Below are positions 24,701-35,816 of a stretch of DNA of 64,000 bases, in pieces; the stretch's first letter is position 1; each line of letters opens with the position of its first letter. The position numbers were made by a program, and so were the translations under genes. The notes beneath the pieces were generated by a model that worked only from the letters and a program-made list of their open reading frames with translations, ran no database searches and was not told the origin of the DNA. The stretch spans positions 87,033,391-87,097,390 of the forward strand of contig NC_066580.1 of the NCBI RefSeq assembly GCF_024323335.1. Direction: 5' to 3'. The stretch comes from Lathyrus oleraceus. Lineage: Eukaryota; Streptophyta; Magnoliopsida; Fabales; Fabaceae.

Positions 24701-25035
24701 TCTACTACAGGTGAGTAAGTCTCCAAAGGTCGAGCATCCGGTAGATTGCGTAGTGACGTGGTCCACCTAAAAAACACAAACCAACAGGAATAGTTTAGCC
24801 GAACTACGGCAACTCTGATTCTCATGTCCAGATGAGATACGTAGGCACGAGATGCGATGTCTTGTCGAGTTTGACTAACAACTAACACTAATTCTTTTCT
24901 CTCGCCCTCGTTGCGATTGAGACCTCCCCTTTCTCTTGCCCTGGTTGCAATCGAGACCCTTCTTCTTGTTGTGTGCTTGGAAGCTGATGTAAGTCCATCG
25001 AGTGGCGTTCGGGTTCCAGTGTGAGTTCGTTCGGT

Positions 25036-25160
25036 TCGGATGCTGATGTAAGCCCAGTGATTGGCATTCAGGCTCCACGTTTGCCTCCTTGTGTGTGTTT
25101 TGGTTCGGATGCTGATGTAAGTCCAGTGATTGGCATTCAGGCTCCACGTTTGCCTTTGCC
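25036..25160 (+). repeat. Direct duplication in the Ogre-2 U5
   Basis: Two units of a GGTTCGGATGCTGATGTAAG...CAGGCTCCACGTTTGCCT block lie about 75 bases apart, with a diverged third relative just upstream (GCTGATGTAAGTCCATCGAG at about 24983). The same duplication is in the 3' LTR at about 53735-53860. Confidence 0.8.
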
Positions 25161-25640
25161 TGTTTCTGTTTGTGTGCGTGTCAGCCGAGCTACGAATGCT
25201 CTGATTCTCCTTCGTCCAAAGGAGATACGTATGCATAGGATGCGACATCCTAGCGAGCATGTGTCGTTTCCCCTGTCGAACTACTTTGACTCTGATGTCT
25301 ATGCCTGATAGACTAAGTAGGCCCAGGATACGATGTCCTGCCGAGTCAGTCTTGTTTGTTTCCTGTGTCTCTTTCAGCCAGTGTGTGTGTGTGAGCAGTG
25401 TTTTTAGCAACCATTTTCCTTCCTATTGTGCGTGGATCCCGTCGAGTACGACGGATGCGTAGGGGTGCTAATACCTTCCCTTCGCATAACCGACTCCCGA
25501 TCCCATTCTCTTTGGTCGCGAGACCACGTCTTTTCCAGGTTTACTCTGAGCGTTTCCTTTCCCTCTTTTGGGATAAATAACGCACGGTGGCGGCTCTGTT
25601 GTTCTTGTTTTCCCGCCGGTTTTTCGCGTAACGCGACAGC

Positions 25641-25658
25641 TGGCGACTCTGCTGGGGA
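25641..25658 (+). promoter_or_regulatory. Primer-binding site of Ogre-2
   Basis: TGGCGACTCTGCTGGGGA two bases after the LTR end. Ogre/Tat elements are reported to use a tRNA-Arg primer with a site of this type. A second identical site is present at 54346-54363. Confidence 0.88.
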
Positions 25659-26705
25659 CAAGAAGTTGACCTATGCTGGTCCATCTTCCCTAAGCGAGTC
25701 TCTCCTAGCGCTCTCTAGGTTAGGGCCTTGGTTGCTTTGTGCTGTTATTTATTGCACTCATTGTATATATGTGCATTTATTGTTTGCATTTATTGTTTGC
25801 ATGTATGTTTGCATGCATCATACTGTCATTGAACTGTCTCCTGTGCAGGTGGTTCTTCTGTCTGGGGTGGGTGTTCTGAGTGGGGCTAAAACCCAGGCCC
25901 GAGTATACACCTAGGATTAGTGTGGGTCTCACATTCCTCATTTGCTAAATCAGCATGATGTTGTAACGTGACATACCACAAGCCGGACGAGGTTCATCTG
26001 ATAGTGCTTTCCATTGTGGAATATTCCGCTTTGGTTGAGTTACTTCATTTGAGCTGTTGACTCTGGTGACCGATCATTTCCCGGATCTTTGGTTTAGACG
26101 ATCTCAGGAGAGCTACGATGGCACACCCGAAAGGGCAAACCCATTGAGTATCTCTGCCCGATTGTCGAGACTATTATCCGCCCTAGGATGACCTTGTTAG
26201 AATTCACCTGTGAGGGGCGGGTTTGATGTTTGCCAGTACAGTTTCTGCCAGTGATGCTGTGATAGTGACTATGGTTCAGCCGAATTTATGGATCTCTATT
26301 TTTGGACGCCGGAGGTTTGATCTTGGCCAGTATCAGATGGTTCCGTTTATTTCGGATCCCTGGGCTGAGTTTGAGGTTGCACAGATGTAGGTTTGGTTCT
26401 TCAGATTGGGCTCAGATGACAGTTGACCAGATGACTTTGGGGTTTCAGATGAATGGGTGATTCTGAGTTCAAGCCGGAGTTTTGATCCTGTGTCGTGTGA
26501 CACGCAGCTGACCAGTCATGTCTGCATAACTTGCATCATAGCATGTCTATCTTCAAAAAAAAAAAAAAAAAAAAATATACAATATATGCACAGAAAAAGA
26601 AATGTAATCTGCATATGCATTACGCACATCATATACATATCATTCTCGCATAACAGGTGTTCTAGTTCGGACTTCTCACTCTGGTTCCTGTGTCAGGCAG
26701 GATAG
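25659..26705 (+). other. Ogre-2 leader (5' UTR), left part
   Basis: About 1.05 kb of non-coding sequence between the primer-binding site and the Athila insertion, with an A-run of about 22 at 26554-26575. The remaining leader (38915-38959) continues after Athila. A TAG in the gag frame at about 26655 and the absence of an upstream in-frame ATG argue that gag starts at 38960. No ORF1 homologue is visible. Confidence 0.75.
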
Positions 26706-26710
26706 CTGAT
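26706..26710 (+). repeat. Target site duplication of Athila, left copy
   Basis: CTGAT directly before the Athila LTR, repeated as CTGAT at 38910-38914 directly after the second LTR. Confidence 0.97.
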
Positions 26711-26918
26711 TGATCACACTAAAATTCACCGTATTTCTGACTCCGATTTCGCATGCATTCTTAGCTTTTATTGTTGTTTTGCTTTGTTATTTCTTTGTTT
26801 TCTTATGTTTTCAGGTTTTTATAATAATCGGAGCTTGAATCGGGAAAAGGAGCGAAAAAGGAGTGAAAACGGGCAAAAACCTAGAAATTCAGCGTTTTGC
26901 ACTTACGGCACCCACCGT

Positions 26919-27089
26919 GGCGGGCGCCATGGGGTTAGCCATGACGTGGCCACGTCTCAAGACCACTCCTCAACCGTCAAGACCCACGATCCCCACTCCA
27001 TCATCCCCTGTAGGGACCATGGCGGGCGCCATAGGCCTGTGGCGGGCGCCACAAGGCCAAAATCAGTAACCTCCACTTTTTAGTGGAGG
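26919..27089 (+). promoter_or_regulatory. GC-box and hairpin module upstream of the Athila TATA box
   Basis: GGCGGGCGCC occurs at 26919-26928, 27021-27030 and 27041-27050. It is followed by a perfect 8-bp stem, CCTCCACT (27070-27077) and AGTGGAGG (27082-27089), with a four-T loop. The two downstream boxes are each set in a palindromic context (CAT and CAC arms). A related double box recurs in the internal region at 35490-35523. Confidence 0.6.
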
Positions 27090-27122
27090 GGCGTCCCTGT
27101 CATTTCATGCTTTCAGTTTTTA

Positions 27123-27132
27123 CTATAAATAG
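27123..27132 (+). promoter_or_regulatory. TATA box of the Athila LTR
   Basis: CTATAAATAG, a strong plant TATA sequence, about 412 bp into the LTR. The same sequence is at 37781-37790 in the 3' LTR. Confidence 0.75.
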
Positions 27133-27333
27133 GACCTTAGATTTTCGTTTTTCTTCATCCAGAATTAGAATTCTCTAGGCATATATCAGTTATAAAGCAG
27201 TTGCCATTCCACATCGGGGTGCCTCTGCAATCGAGTGATCGAGTCTGTAATCTGTCTGTGGTTCGAGTTTTTGGAGCACTCTGGAGGAAGTTAATCCTGC
27301 CGCCATTTTAATTCAAGTTCGTATTTTACTTTT

Positions 27334-27500
27334 ATTTATTTCCTGCACTCGCACATTTACGTTGTTTATTTCCTGCACTCGCACATTTACGTTGTTTATT
27401 TCCTGCACTCGCACATTTACGTTGTTTATTTCCTGCACTCGCACATTTACGTTGTTTATTTCCTGCACTCGCACTTTACTTTGTTTATTATCCGCACTCG
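27334..27500 (+). repeat. 30-bp tandem repeat in the Athila LTR
   Basis: Five units with TCCTGCACTCGCACATTTAC at 27341, 27371, 27401, 27431 and 27461 (the last slightly changed), plus one degenerate unit at 27491. The 3' LTR has the same number (37992-38158). Confidence 0.93.
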
Positions 27501-28257
27501 CTTTAAATTACTTTTATGAAAAACTATAAAAAGAATATTTACTTTATCATGTCTAACTAATTCTATAAAGGTTAGAATGTGAGGATCGTAATTAAACCAG
27601 TAATCAGTGTAATTGTTCGTGGAAACACCTAAGGGCTATTTTATCTTTCAATTCAAGTAATTGTTTTTAACTATTTCAAAAACAGCCAAAAGCGCTTTGT
27701 CTAGTTTATTAGGAGATTTTAGATTAAAAAGAAAAGAGATTTTAAAACGATTTTCGGACGCGTTAGGAAGTTTAAACTCTGGTTCGTAAGAACCTCTTTT
27801 TGCTAAGAAGTCCAGGTTAAAATACTTTTCAACTTAGTTAAGATACTATATTTCTTAAAAATAGGTTTACTACTCTAACGCAGTACGCACCTTTTTATCC
27901 GTGGCAATAGGAGGGGTTGATTAGAGAGTACAACTCGGTTCTGAATACGCGAAAGCGACAGTTCCTGTTAAATTAGTTCTTTTCAAAGGAGAAAACATTG
28001 CCCATAAGTAGTTCCACTAACAAGTACTGGATTATCATTGATTGCGTGAATTACATTCGAGCCTGTCTTTATTTATTATTTAAAATTATAATTTTATTTA
28101 CCATTGCACCCTTATTAAAACCCTTAAAAATAGTTGCCTTAGATACACACCATAACAACAGGTTTGATAGATTGACACTTGGTCTCTGTGGATTCGATAA
28201 TCTTTTATATTACTTTGACGTGATTCGTACACTTGCGAAAAACACGCATCAAGTTTT

Positions 28258-28275
28258 TGGCGCCGTTGCCGGGGA
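28258..28275 (+). promoter_or_regulatory. Primer-binding site of Athila (tRNA-Asp type)
   Basis: TGGCGCCGTTGCCGGGGA, the classic Athila primer-binding site complementary to the tRNA-Asp 3' end, six bases after the LTR. Confidence 0.93.
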
Positions 28276-28342
28276 CCAATTTCGTCAAATTTCATTACCC
28301 TGTAGTTATACCGTTTAGACTAAGGTTGTTACCCACCGGTCA

Positions 28343-31300
28343 ATGCGAAAGACTCGCAGTGCCGGAAGTTTAGTAGACCCTCTAGCTGAACCTGAACGTT
28401 ACGCTCGCGCACGTTTATTTTTCCATAGGAATAGGATAACTATGGCCGAAGAACAAAACCGAAGACCTCTTAAGGACTTCGCCCAACCATCAAACGAGGA
28501 ACCTAGTTCCAGTATAGTAAACCCCGTTATCCCAGCCAATAATTTTGAACTTAAACCATCCCTGCTGCAATTAGTGCAACAGAGACAATTCTCAGGTCTC
28601 GCTACTGATAACCCAAACCAACATTTAAAAAACTTTCTTCAGTTAGCAGACACCTTTAAAACCAATGGAGCTTCTCCTGAGGCGATACGCTTAAGATTAT
28701 TTCCCTTTTCCCTCAGAGATAAAGCTCTATCATGGTTAGATTCCCTTCCACCCAATTCAATAACAACTTGGGATGACCTTAGGAAAGTTTTTCTTGCTAG
28801 ATATTTTCCCCCAAGTAAGACCGCTCTTCTTCGAAACCTTATAACTAGATTTACCCAACTCCAAGGAGAGTCGTTGTTCGAAGCCTGGGAGAGATATAAA
28901 GAACTATTAAGAGCATGCCCACACCATGGCTTAGAGAATTGGCTAATCATCCAAACCTTCTATAATGGACTTCATTATAACACTAAGATGACCATCGACG
29001 CTGCCGCTGGTGGCGCACTGATGAATAAACCTTACCCTGAAGCTAGTGCCCTTATCGAGGATATGGCCCAAAACCATCAATCATGGGGAGTAGAACGAGC
29101 GATAGTGGAAAAGAAGGAAGCCCAAGGAGGAATACATGAGCTAAGCTCTATAGACATGATGCAGGCTAAAATGGACGCGTTGGCCCTTAGAGTCGAACAT
29201 ATGTGTACAACTCCGAATACTGTAGCCGCAGTTTCGCCGAATTGTGAGATATGTGGAACGCAAGGACACCAATCCGCCGAATGCAATCTGTTAAATGAAA
29301 CCAACACTGAGCAAGTGAACTATACCCAAGGGAACCCATTTTCTAACACATATAACCCTGGATGGAGGAATCACCCAAACTTCTCCTACAAAAATAATAA
29401 CCCTATTCAAAATACCGCACCTCCGAGACAACAAGGTTACCAAGCCCCTAGAACAAATCAACCTATGCAACCTGTACCGCCAAACCCGAGCTTTGAAGAA
29501 ATTGTAAAAGATTTCATCGTTGCTCAAAAACAGAAAAACAAAGAGTTCATGAACCAAAGCGTCCATGTTAACGAACTAATTACCCAGTTAGGAACCAAGG
29601 TTGATCAAATCATTACTCATAATAAGATGCTTGAAACCCAGATCTCTCAGGTAGCGTTAAACCAAGCCCCACAGACTACCCCTGGAGGACAGTTCCCTGG
29701 ACAACCTCAACAAAACCCGAAAGGGCAAGCTAATGCCATTACTCTACGAAGTGGAACCGCTTATAAGGAGCCTTTAAACCCTAGATTAAGTGAGCCTGAA
29801 ACTTCTAAGAGGAGTGAGGAAAAGGAACCAGAGAAGCCTGAAACCCCGGAAAGTCAAGAAAAAGGAGAAGAACCTAAAAATAAAACCTATGTACCACCAC
29901 CGCCATACAAACCACCAATACCATACCCTCAAAGATTAAAGAAAACCCAAATCGATAATCAATATCAAAAATTCGTTAAGGTTATAGAAAAACTTCACGT
30001 AGAAATCCCCTTTACAGAAGCCATCACCCAAATACCTTCTTATGCTAAGTTTCTCAAAGACATACTTACGAATAAACGTAGACTTGAAGATCCGAAACCC
30101 GTGGAATGTAATTCTATTTCCGAAGATAGGTTAGCAAAGAAAGATAAAGATCCCGGAAATTTTTCCATTCCTTGTATTTTAGGGAATCATGTCATCGAAA
30201 AAGCTTTTCTAGACTTAGGAGCTAGTGTGAGCTTAATGCCTTTAGCAGTTTGTGAGAGATTAAACTTAGGAGAATTACAACCTACTAAGATGTCGCTTCA
30301 ATTAGCCGATAGATCCGTTAAATACCCTATAGGCATACTTGAAGACGTCCCTGTTAGGGTGGGTCAGTTGTTTATACCTACTGATTTTGTTGTCATGGAC
30401 ATTAAAGAAGATGACGACATACCAATCCTCCTAGGTAGACCGTTCTTATCGACTGCTGGAGCCGTAATAGATGTTAAAAAAGGAAAACTAACTTTTGAGG
30501 TAGGTGAAGAGAAGATAGAATTTATATTGTCAAAATTTCTTATGGCACCTGTGATAGGAGATTCTTGTTATGCCTTAGATATCATCGAAGAATGCATTAG
30601 GGAATTAGAACAAGAAGAAGAAAATAAATCTATAAAATTGCCATCAACCCTTATTTTGGAAGATGACAATTATAAAACACCCTACATTGATGATAACCTT
30701 CACGAATGTTTATCTCTTACCCCAGATCCTATGCCTTGCCCTATGAAACCGACCGTAAAACTTAAGGAACTGCCTAAAAACCTGAGATATGAATTTCTGG
30801 ATGAAGATATGAATCGTCCAGTTATAGTCAGTGCTACCTTAAACCAAAAAGAAACCGATCAATTATTAGAAGTTTTACGTAGGTACCCCTCAGCCTTAGG
30901 ATATAAGATCTCTGATCTAAAAGGAATAAGCCCATCCGTATGCATGCATCGGATTTTGCTTGAAGAAGATTCAAAACCTTCCAGAGAACACCAACGTAGA
31001 ATAAATCCTATAATGAGTGCGGTAGTTAAGACTGAAGTTCTTAAGTTACTAGAGGCAGGTATAATATATCAGATCTCGGACAGTAAATGGGTGAGTCCCG
31101 TGCATGTAGTACCCAAAAAGGGAGGCATCACAGTCGTGCAAAACGAGAAGGGCGAACCTGTAGCAAAAAGAACCGATGGAGGTTGGCGTATGTGCATAGA
31201 TTATAGAAAATTAAATAAAGCAACTAGGAAGGACCATTTCCCATTACCATTCATAGATCAAATGTTGGAGCGCCTAGCCAGACACTCTTACTTTTGTTAT

Positions 31301-33724
31301 TTAGATGGATATTCAGGATTCTTCCAAATACCTATTCACCCCGAAGATCAAGAAAAAACTACCTTTACATGCCCAGTTGGAACTTTTGCCTATAGAAGAA
31401 TGCCTTTTGGACTTTGTAATGCTCCTGCAACTTTCCAACGCTGCATGATGTCTATCTTTGCTGATTATTTAGATGGAATTATGGAAGTATTTATGGACGA
31501 TTTCTCAGTTTGTGGATCAGATTTCAAAAATTGTCTTGTCAACCTTGAGAAAATCCTGGAGAGATGTGTGGAGGTAAACCTTGTGCTAAATTGGGAAAAA
31601 TGTCATTTCATGGTCACCGAAGGGATTGTTTTAGGACATATAGTTTCCGAAAAAGGTATAGAGGTAGATAAAGCAAAAATAGAAGTCATAGAGAATCTAA
31701 AACCGCCGAAGACTATCAGGGAGATAAGAAGTTTTCTTGGACATGCCGGATTTTACCGACGTTTCATCAAAGATTTCTCCAAAATAACAAAGCCCTTAAC
31801 TGGTCTTTTAATGAAAGATGCTGAATTTATCTTCGATGAAAAATGTACTGAAGCATTTAATCTTCTGAAGGAAGCTCTGACTTCAGCACCTATAATGAAA
31901 CCCCCTGATTGGTCAGAACCGTTTGAGATAATGTGTGACGCCAGTGATTACGCTGTTGGAGCCGTTCTAGGTCAGAGAAAAGATAAGAAGTTACATGTGA
32001 TTTATTATGCCAGTAGAACCCTAGACGCTGCACAGCTCAATTACGCAACAACCGAAAAAGAGCTCCTAGCTGTAGTTTTTGCAATAGACAAATTTAGATC
32101 TTATCTAGTAGGAGCCAAGATTATAGTTTATACCGACCATGCTGCCATTCGTTACTTACTAAGCAAAAAGGATGCCAAGCCTAGGTTACTTCGATGGATT
32201 CTATTACTGCAAGAGTTTGATTTGGATATCCGTGATAAGAAAGGCACTGATAATGTGGTAGCTGATCACCTATCTAGGCTAGAATACCTGAAACCTGATC
32301 CAGTTCCCATAAATGACGATTTTGCCTATGATAGACTGATAGCCCAACTAGAAACCATTGAAGAAGATAACCCAGACCCTCATGAGTATTTTCAAAAATC
32401 CTTAGCCATAAGTGATGTACCTTGGTATGCAGACTTTGTTAATTATCTAGCCGCTGACATCATACCCCCTGATCTAAACTACCACCGGAAGAAGAAGTTC
32501 TATAGTGATGTGAGAAACTTCTATTGGGACGAACCATTTCTTTTCAAGAGAGGTAAAGATGGCATTTTCCGCCGTTGTGTTCCAGAAGAAGAGGTAAATA
32601 ATATAATTGAGCATTGTCACTCTGCACCCTATGGTGGACATGCAAGCACATCTAAGACCTACGCCAAGATTCTTCAAGCTGGCCTATTCTGGCCTACTAT
32701 GTGGCGTGATGTCCATGCTTTCATTGTCAAGTGTGATAGATGCCAACGCACAGGAAATATTTCAAGACGTAATGAAATGCCGTTAAGAAATATCCAAGAA
32801 GTAGAACTCTTCGACGTATGGGGTATAGACTTTATGGGACCGTTCCCACCATCTTTTGGAAATCAGTACATCTTAGTAGCTGTTGACTACGTGTCTAAAT
32901 GGATTGAAGCTATCGCCGCACCCACAAACGACACCAGAGTAGTCATCAAATTATTCAAAAATTATATATTTCCCAGGTTTGGAACACCCCGTTTAGTCAT
33001 AAGCGATGGAGGATCGCACTTCATATCGAGAATATTTGATAAACTTTTAAGCAAGTATGGAGTTAAGCATAGAGTAGCAACACCATACCACCCACAGACC
33101 AATGGACAAGTGGAAGTATCTAATAGGGAGATAAAACAAATCCTCGAGAAGACTGTCTCTATATCTAGAAAGGATTGGTCACAGAAACTTCAAGAAGCAT
33201 TATGGGCCTATAGAACCGCTTTCAAAACTCCTATAGGAACAACCCCTTATCAACTGGTCTATGGAAAATCATGTCACTTACCTTTTGAATTGGAACATAA
33301 GGCCTATTGGGCCATCAAAACTTTGAATTTGGATTACTTGACAGCTGGTGAGAAACGTATCCTTGACATCCACAAATTAGAAGAGCTCAGACAATCTGCC
33401 TACGAAAATGCCATCATATACAAAGAAAGAACAAAAGCTTGGCATGACAAAAGAATCATAAGAAGAGACTTCAAAATAGGCGATCCTGTTCTCCTGTTCG
33501 ATTCTAGGTTACGACTTTTTCCAGGTAAACTCCGTTCGAGATGGACTGGCCCTTTCGAAGTATCTAAGATCCTGAGATCCGGTGCTATTGAAATCAAGAA
33601 CCAGACATGTAAACCGTTCATCGTCAATGGACAGAGGTTGAAGCCCTACGAAGGAGGTGACATCCCGACAACATACACCTGCCATACTCTGAGTGATCCA
33701 CCATATCCTTCCAATGATGTTTAA
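28343..33724 (+). CDS. Athila gag-pol polyprotein, 1793 aa, intact
   Basis: An open frame with all replication domains. Gag includes the [14 protein letters not shown] and [14 protein letters not shown] region typical of Athila, with a CCHC knuckle [14 protein letters not shown] at about residue 300. The aspartic protease has [11 protein letters not shown] at about 623; a DLG in place of DTG is usual in Athila. RT has VFMDDFSV at about 1050, RNase H has [14 protein letters not shown] at about 1197, and integrase has an HHCC domain (about 1423-1475). The DDE residues are seen in [15 protein letters not shown] and NGQVEVSN. There is no chromodomain, as expected for Athila. The ATG at 28343 is the first in the frame; a start at MAEEQNRR is possible. 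No stops or shifts. Confidence 0.96.
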   Translation: MRKTRSAGSLVDPLAEPERYARARLFFHRNRITMAEEQNRRPLKDFAQPSNEEPSSSIVNPVIPANNFELKPSLLQLVQQRQFSGLATDNPNQHLKNFLQLADTFKTNGASPEAIRLRLFPFSLRDKALSWLDSLPPNSITTWDDLRKVFLARYFPPSKTALLRNLITRFTQLQGESLFEAWERYKELLRACPHHGLENWLIIQTFYNGLHYNTKMTIDAAAGGALMNKPYPEASALIEDMAQNHQSWGVERAIVEKKEAQGGIHELSSIDMMQAKMDALALRVEHMCTTPNTVAAVSPNCEICGTQGHQSAECNLLNETNTEQVNYTQGNPFSNTYNPGWRNHPNFSYKNNNPIQNTAPPRQQGYQAPRTNQPMQPVPPNPSFEEIVKDFIVAQKQKNKEFMNQSVHVNELITQLGTKVDQIITHNKMLETQISQVALNQAPQTTPGGQFPGQPQQNPKGQANAITLRSGTAYKEPLNPRLSEPETSKRSEEKEPEKPETPESQEKGEEPKNKTYVPPPPYKPPIPYPQRLKKTQIDNQYQKFVKVIEKLHVEIPFTEAITQIPSYAKFLKDILTNKRRLEDPKPVECNSISEDRLAKKDKDPGNFSIPCILGNHVIEKAFLDLGASVSLMPLAVCERLNLGELQPTKMSLQLADRSVKYPIGILEDVPVRVGQLFIPTDFVVMDIKEDDDIPILLGRPFLSTAGAVIDVKKGKLTFEVGEEKIEFILSKFLMAPVIGDSCYALDIIEECIRELEQEEENKSIKLPSTLILEDDNYKTPYIDDNLHECLSLTPDPMPCPMKPTVKLKELPKNLRYEFLDEDMNRPVIVSATLNQKETDQLLEVLRRYPSALGYKISDLKGISPSVCMHRILLEEDSKPSREHQRRINPIMSAVVKTEVLKLLEAGIIYQISDSKWVSPVHVVPKKGGITVVQNEKGEPVAKRTDGGWRMCIDYRKLNKATRKDHFPLPFIDQMLERLARHSYFCYLDGYSGFFQIPIHPEDQEKTTFTCPVGTFAYRRMPFGLCNAPATFQRCMMSIFADYLDGIMEVFMDDFSVCGSDFKNCLVNLEKILERCVEVNLVLNWEKCHFMVTEGIVLGHIVSEKGIEVDKAKIEVIENLKPPKTIREIRSFLGHAGFYRRFIKDFSKITKPLTGLLMKDAEFIFDEKCTEAFNLLKEALTSAPIMKPPDWSEPFEIMCDASDYAVGAVLGQRKDKKLHVIYYASRTLDAAQLNYATTEKELLAVVFAIDKFRSYLVGAKIIVYTDHAAIRYLLSKKDAKPRLLRWILLLQEFDLDIRDKKGTDNVVADHLSRLEYLKPDPVPINDDFAYDRLIAQLETIEEDNPDPHEYFQKSLAISDVPWYADFVNYLAADIIPPDLNYHRKKKFYSDVRNFYWDEPFLFKRGKDGIFRRCVPEEEVNNIIEHCHSAPYGGHASTSKTYAKILQAGLFWPTMWRDVHAFIVKCDRCQRTGNISRRNEMPLRNIQEVELFDVWGIDFMGPFPPSFGNQYILVAVDYVSKWIEAIAAPTNDTRVVIKLFKNYIFPRFGTPRLVISDGGSHFISRIFDKLLSKYGVKHRVATPYHPQTNGQVEVSNREIKQILEKTVSISRKDWSQKLQEALWAYRTAFKTPIGTTPYQLVYGKSCHLPFELEHKAYWAIKTLNLDYLTAGEKRILDIHKLEELRQSAYENAIIYKERTKAWHDKRIIRRDFKIGDPVLLFDSRLRLFPGKLRSRWTGPFEVSKILRSGAIEIKNQTCKPFIVNGQRLKPYEGGDIPTTYTCHTLSDPPYPSNDV

Positions 33725-33910
33725 ATATCGGTCGTCGAGCTAATGACGTTAAACAAGCGCTACATGGGAGGCAACCCATGGTTTTTCTTATTTTTTGTAC
33801 TTTTTATTTTTTACTTTTACTTTATTTTGTTTATATTATTATTATTGTGTCAGGACTAACGATTGAATGTTTTATGTGCTTTCAGGACTTGTTTGCTAAC
33901 CTTGTACAGA
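33725..33910 (+). other. Athila spacer between gag-pol and ORF2, with possible splice acceptor
   Basis: An AT-rich spacer containing CATGGGAGGCAACCCATGG, a hairpin-forming block of the type common after Athila pol. It ends in pyrimidine-rich sequence with GTGCTTTCAG and TTGTACAG shortly before the ORF2 ATG; either could be a 3' splice site for a subgenomic ORF2 transcript (inference). Confidence 0.5.
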
Positions 33911-35137
33911 ATGCAGAACCCTGATGACATGCACGTGGCCTTTAGAGATGATGCACAGAGAGAGCGTTACTATGTTCACATGAGACGCCCTATGGCTCCT
34001 ACCAGGTACCCTGACCATGACTGCATGGATGCCTTGGGGATAGAGCCAAGCGTCAGATTTTTATGCCATCAACTCCAGTGGGAACAGTTTGACTACAGGA
34101 ACAACACTTATAGGAACTTGACTCTTGAGTTCCTCAGCTCGTTTCATTATGACCCCTGGGCTGGACCCGATGGACTCGCTGTTTTCAGGTTGTTCGGGAT
34201 TGACTACTCATTCTCTCACAAGGAGTTTGGTGATTTGCTAGGTTTCCAGACTACTCCTGATGCTATTCCAGATACACCGATGGGGTATTTTATGAGCAGA
34301 GAAGTGGAAAAGTTTTGGACTAAAATATCCGGCGGAGGGAGCCAAGATCCTTCTACCCAGTTTTCTCAGGTAATCCACAACCCTGCATTGAGGTACTTCC
34401 AGATGATTCTAGCACATTCTTTCCTAGGTTTTCCAGATACAGAGACACTGCTAAGTGAAGAGGAGATTTTCCTACTGTTTTGTGCGACTCAGTCTCGCCC
34501 TGTTGCTTGTGGCAACTTTCTGTTAAAGGGCTTGGCTAGTGTTGCCAGATCATCCGTAGGCATCATCCATGTCGGTGGGATTGTTACACAGATTGCTACT
34601 GCATTGGGTCTGTCTCGCAAGTTATTGCACCTCAGGACCTTCTGCTTCTACACCACCCTGGATATTGATTTTTGTCTTGATAGAGGACTGATGAGGAGGG
34701 CTTTTTTTGAGCCCAACATGTTTAGACTGCTGATCGACGGCGAAGCGATACACTATTTCACATTACCAGATCAGCTGATGACCAGTGTCCATGATCCTGA
34801 AAATTGGAGTTATGCTCTAGAGGGTTATGGAGAGACTGTCGAAGAGCCGAAATCGCCTCCCGCCGCTGAGTACACTCCTACACCTCTTACTCCCCAGATC
34901 ACTGTTATGTCTAACAATTTGTCTCTGCAGCCACCTGACCTACAAACACAGATTTATGAGCTCCGTAAGGAGACTGCCCTGCTCAAGCAGGAAGTGGCAG
35001 ACTTAGAGTTACAGATGCAGGTTTCTGATCTCACTCATGCCTCAGAGACCGATGCTCTACATCAGGAGATTGAAGAGCTTCGGAGGGAGATAGCTGAGTT
35101 TCGTGGATCAAGCCAGGAAAAGACGCCTACCACATGA
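33911..35137 (+). CDS. Athila ORF2 protein (env-like position), about 408 aa
   Basis: Sits where Athila elements carry their putative envelope gene. The start MQNPDDMH at 33911 is preferred over an in-frame ATG at 33863 because it follows possible splice acceptors. The N-terminal two thirds (TLEFLSSFHYD, FRLFGIDYSFSHKEFGDLLGF) resemble the conserved ORF2 of legume Athila elements as I recall it. The C-terminal third is a coiled coil (from LQTQIYELRKETALLKQEV on, with heptad leucines). No signal peptide and no clear membrane anchor are visible; only a weakly hydrophobic segment (SSVGIIHVGGIVTQIATALG). An envelope role is therefore not supported by the sequence; the function is unknown. Confidence 0.85.
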   Translation: MQNPDDMHVAFRDDAQRERYYVHMRRPMAPTRYPDHDCMDALGIEPSVRFLCHQLQWEQFDYRNNTYRNLTLEFLSSFHYDPWAGPDGLAVFRLFGIDYSFSHKEFGDLLGFQTTPDAIPDTPMGYFMSREVEKFWTKISGGGSQDPSTQFSQVIHNPALRYFQMILAHSFLGFPDTETLLSEEEIFLLFCATQSRPVACGNFLLKGLASVARSSVGIIHVGGIVTQIATALGLSRKLLHLRTFCFYTTLDIDFCLDRGLMRRAFFEPNMFRLLIDGEAIHYFTLPDQLMTSVHDPENWSYALEGYGETVEEPKSPPAAEYTPTPLTPQITVMSNNLSLQPPDLQTQIYELRKETALLKQEVADLELQMQVSDLTHASETDALHQEIEELRREIAEFRGSSQEKTPTT

Positions 35138-35816
35138 CTCATTCTACCCTGACAGCATTACCCTAGTATTTTATTTATCGCATTTCCAGACATATTTTAC
35201 TTTACTGCAGCTTTTATATTTTCATGCACTCTGAATTTCTTATATATATACATATTATGCACTAATGTTAACTTTTTCTTTTTCTTTTGTTTCTTTAATT
35301 ATTTTATTTTTTGTCGTGCAAAGAAAAAAAATATAAGACAAAAATATTTTCATTTTTGTCTTTACAAAAAATATGCAAGCCTCAAGCCTTGAAAAGAAGA
35401 AGAAAACGCTATTCAGACCCCCCGGAAGACAAAGGTGCAAGAAGGCCCAAAAGGAGGATCCAAAACCACAAGGCCCAGGAATTGGCCTTCTGGCGGGCGC
35501 CATAGGCCCTGTGGCGGGCGCCACACCGTACCAACAACAAGTACGGGGCTGAATCCCCATTTCCACCATTTTCATCCCTTTCTTCACCAAAAACCCATTT
35601 TTCCAACCTTCCAAATCCTCCTTGAACCCCATTAAAGCTCCCTCATTTCCAAAATACCCACCATCCATAAAACATATCCAACATCCATTTCCATTTTCAT
35701 CCATCAAAAAACCAAAAAAATCAAAACTTTATCATCCCCTCATAAACCACTTTTTCTACCATTTTCACCACCTAAGGAGCATTCAACAATGGAGTCCAAC
35801 GGATTTCTTCTTCGTG
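35138..35816 (+). other. Athila spacer with second GGCGGGCGCC pair
   Basis: Non-coding, A-rich then C-rich. Bases 35490-35523 repeat the double GGCGGGCGCC module of the LTR (boxes at 35492 and 35512, joined by ATAGGCCCTGT). It may be an internal promoter or a relic of recombination with LTR sequence. Confidence 0.6.

Larger units (their letters stand above)
20585..25638 (+). repeat. 5' LTR of Ogre-2 (5054 bp)
   Basis: Starts TGTAGCACC and ends ACGCGACA, two bases before the primer-binding site. U3 is about 1.2 kb (TATA at 21774). R plus U5 is about 3.8 kb and has no credible gene: open frames here are not conserved between the two LTRs. The last 170 bases share the GGTGCTAATACCTTCCCTT block with Ogre-1. 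Confidence 0.94.
26711..28251 (+). repeat. 5' LTR of Athila (1541 bp)
   Basis: Begins TGATCACACT and ends ACACGCATCA. It contains three GGCGGGCGCC boxes (26919, 27021, 27041), a hairpin (27070-27089), a TATA box (27123) and a 30-bp tandem repeat. Confidence 0.97.

Noticed and set aside
24601..25410. Long antisense open frame (269 codons) in the Ogre-2 5' LTR
   Set aside because: The equivalent stretch in the 3' LTR is broken by a stop (CTCATGCC at about 53638 instead of CTCTTGCC) and a two-base indel. It contains translated direct repeats and has no recognisable domain.
25426..25914. Ogre ORF1 candidate in the Ogre-2 leader
   Set aside because: It starts inside the LTR, crosses the primer-binding site and is only 162 codons. 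The product is low in charged residues with no similarity I recognise to Ogre ORF1.
33863..33910. Upstream ATG of Athila ORF2 as the true start
   Set aside because: The extension is Cys/Leu-rich and lies over pyrimidine-AG sites that look like splice acceptors. The downstream ATG gives the conserved N-terminus.
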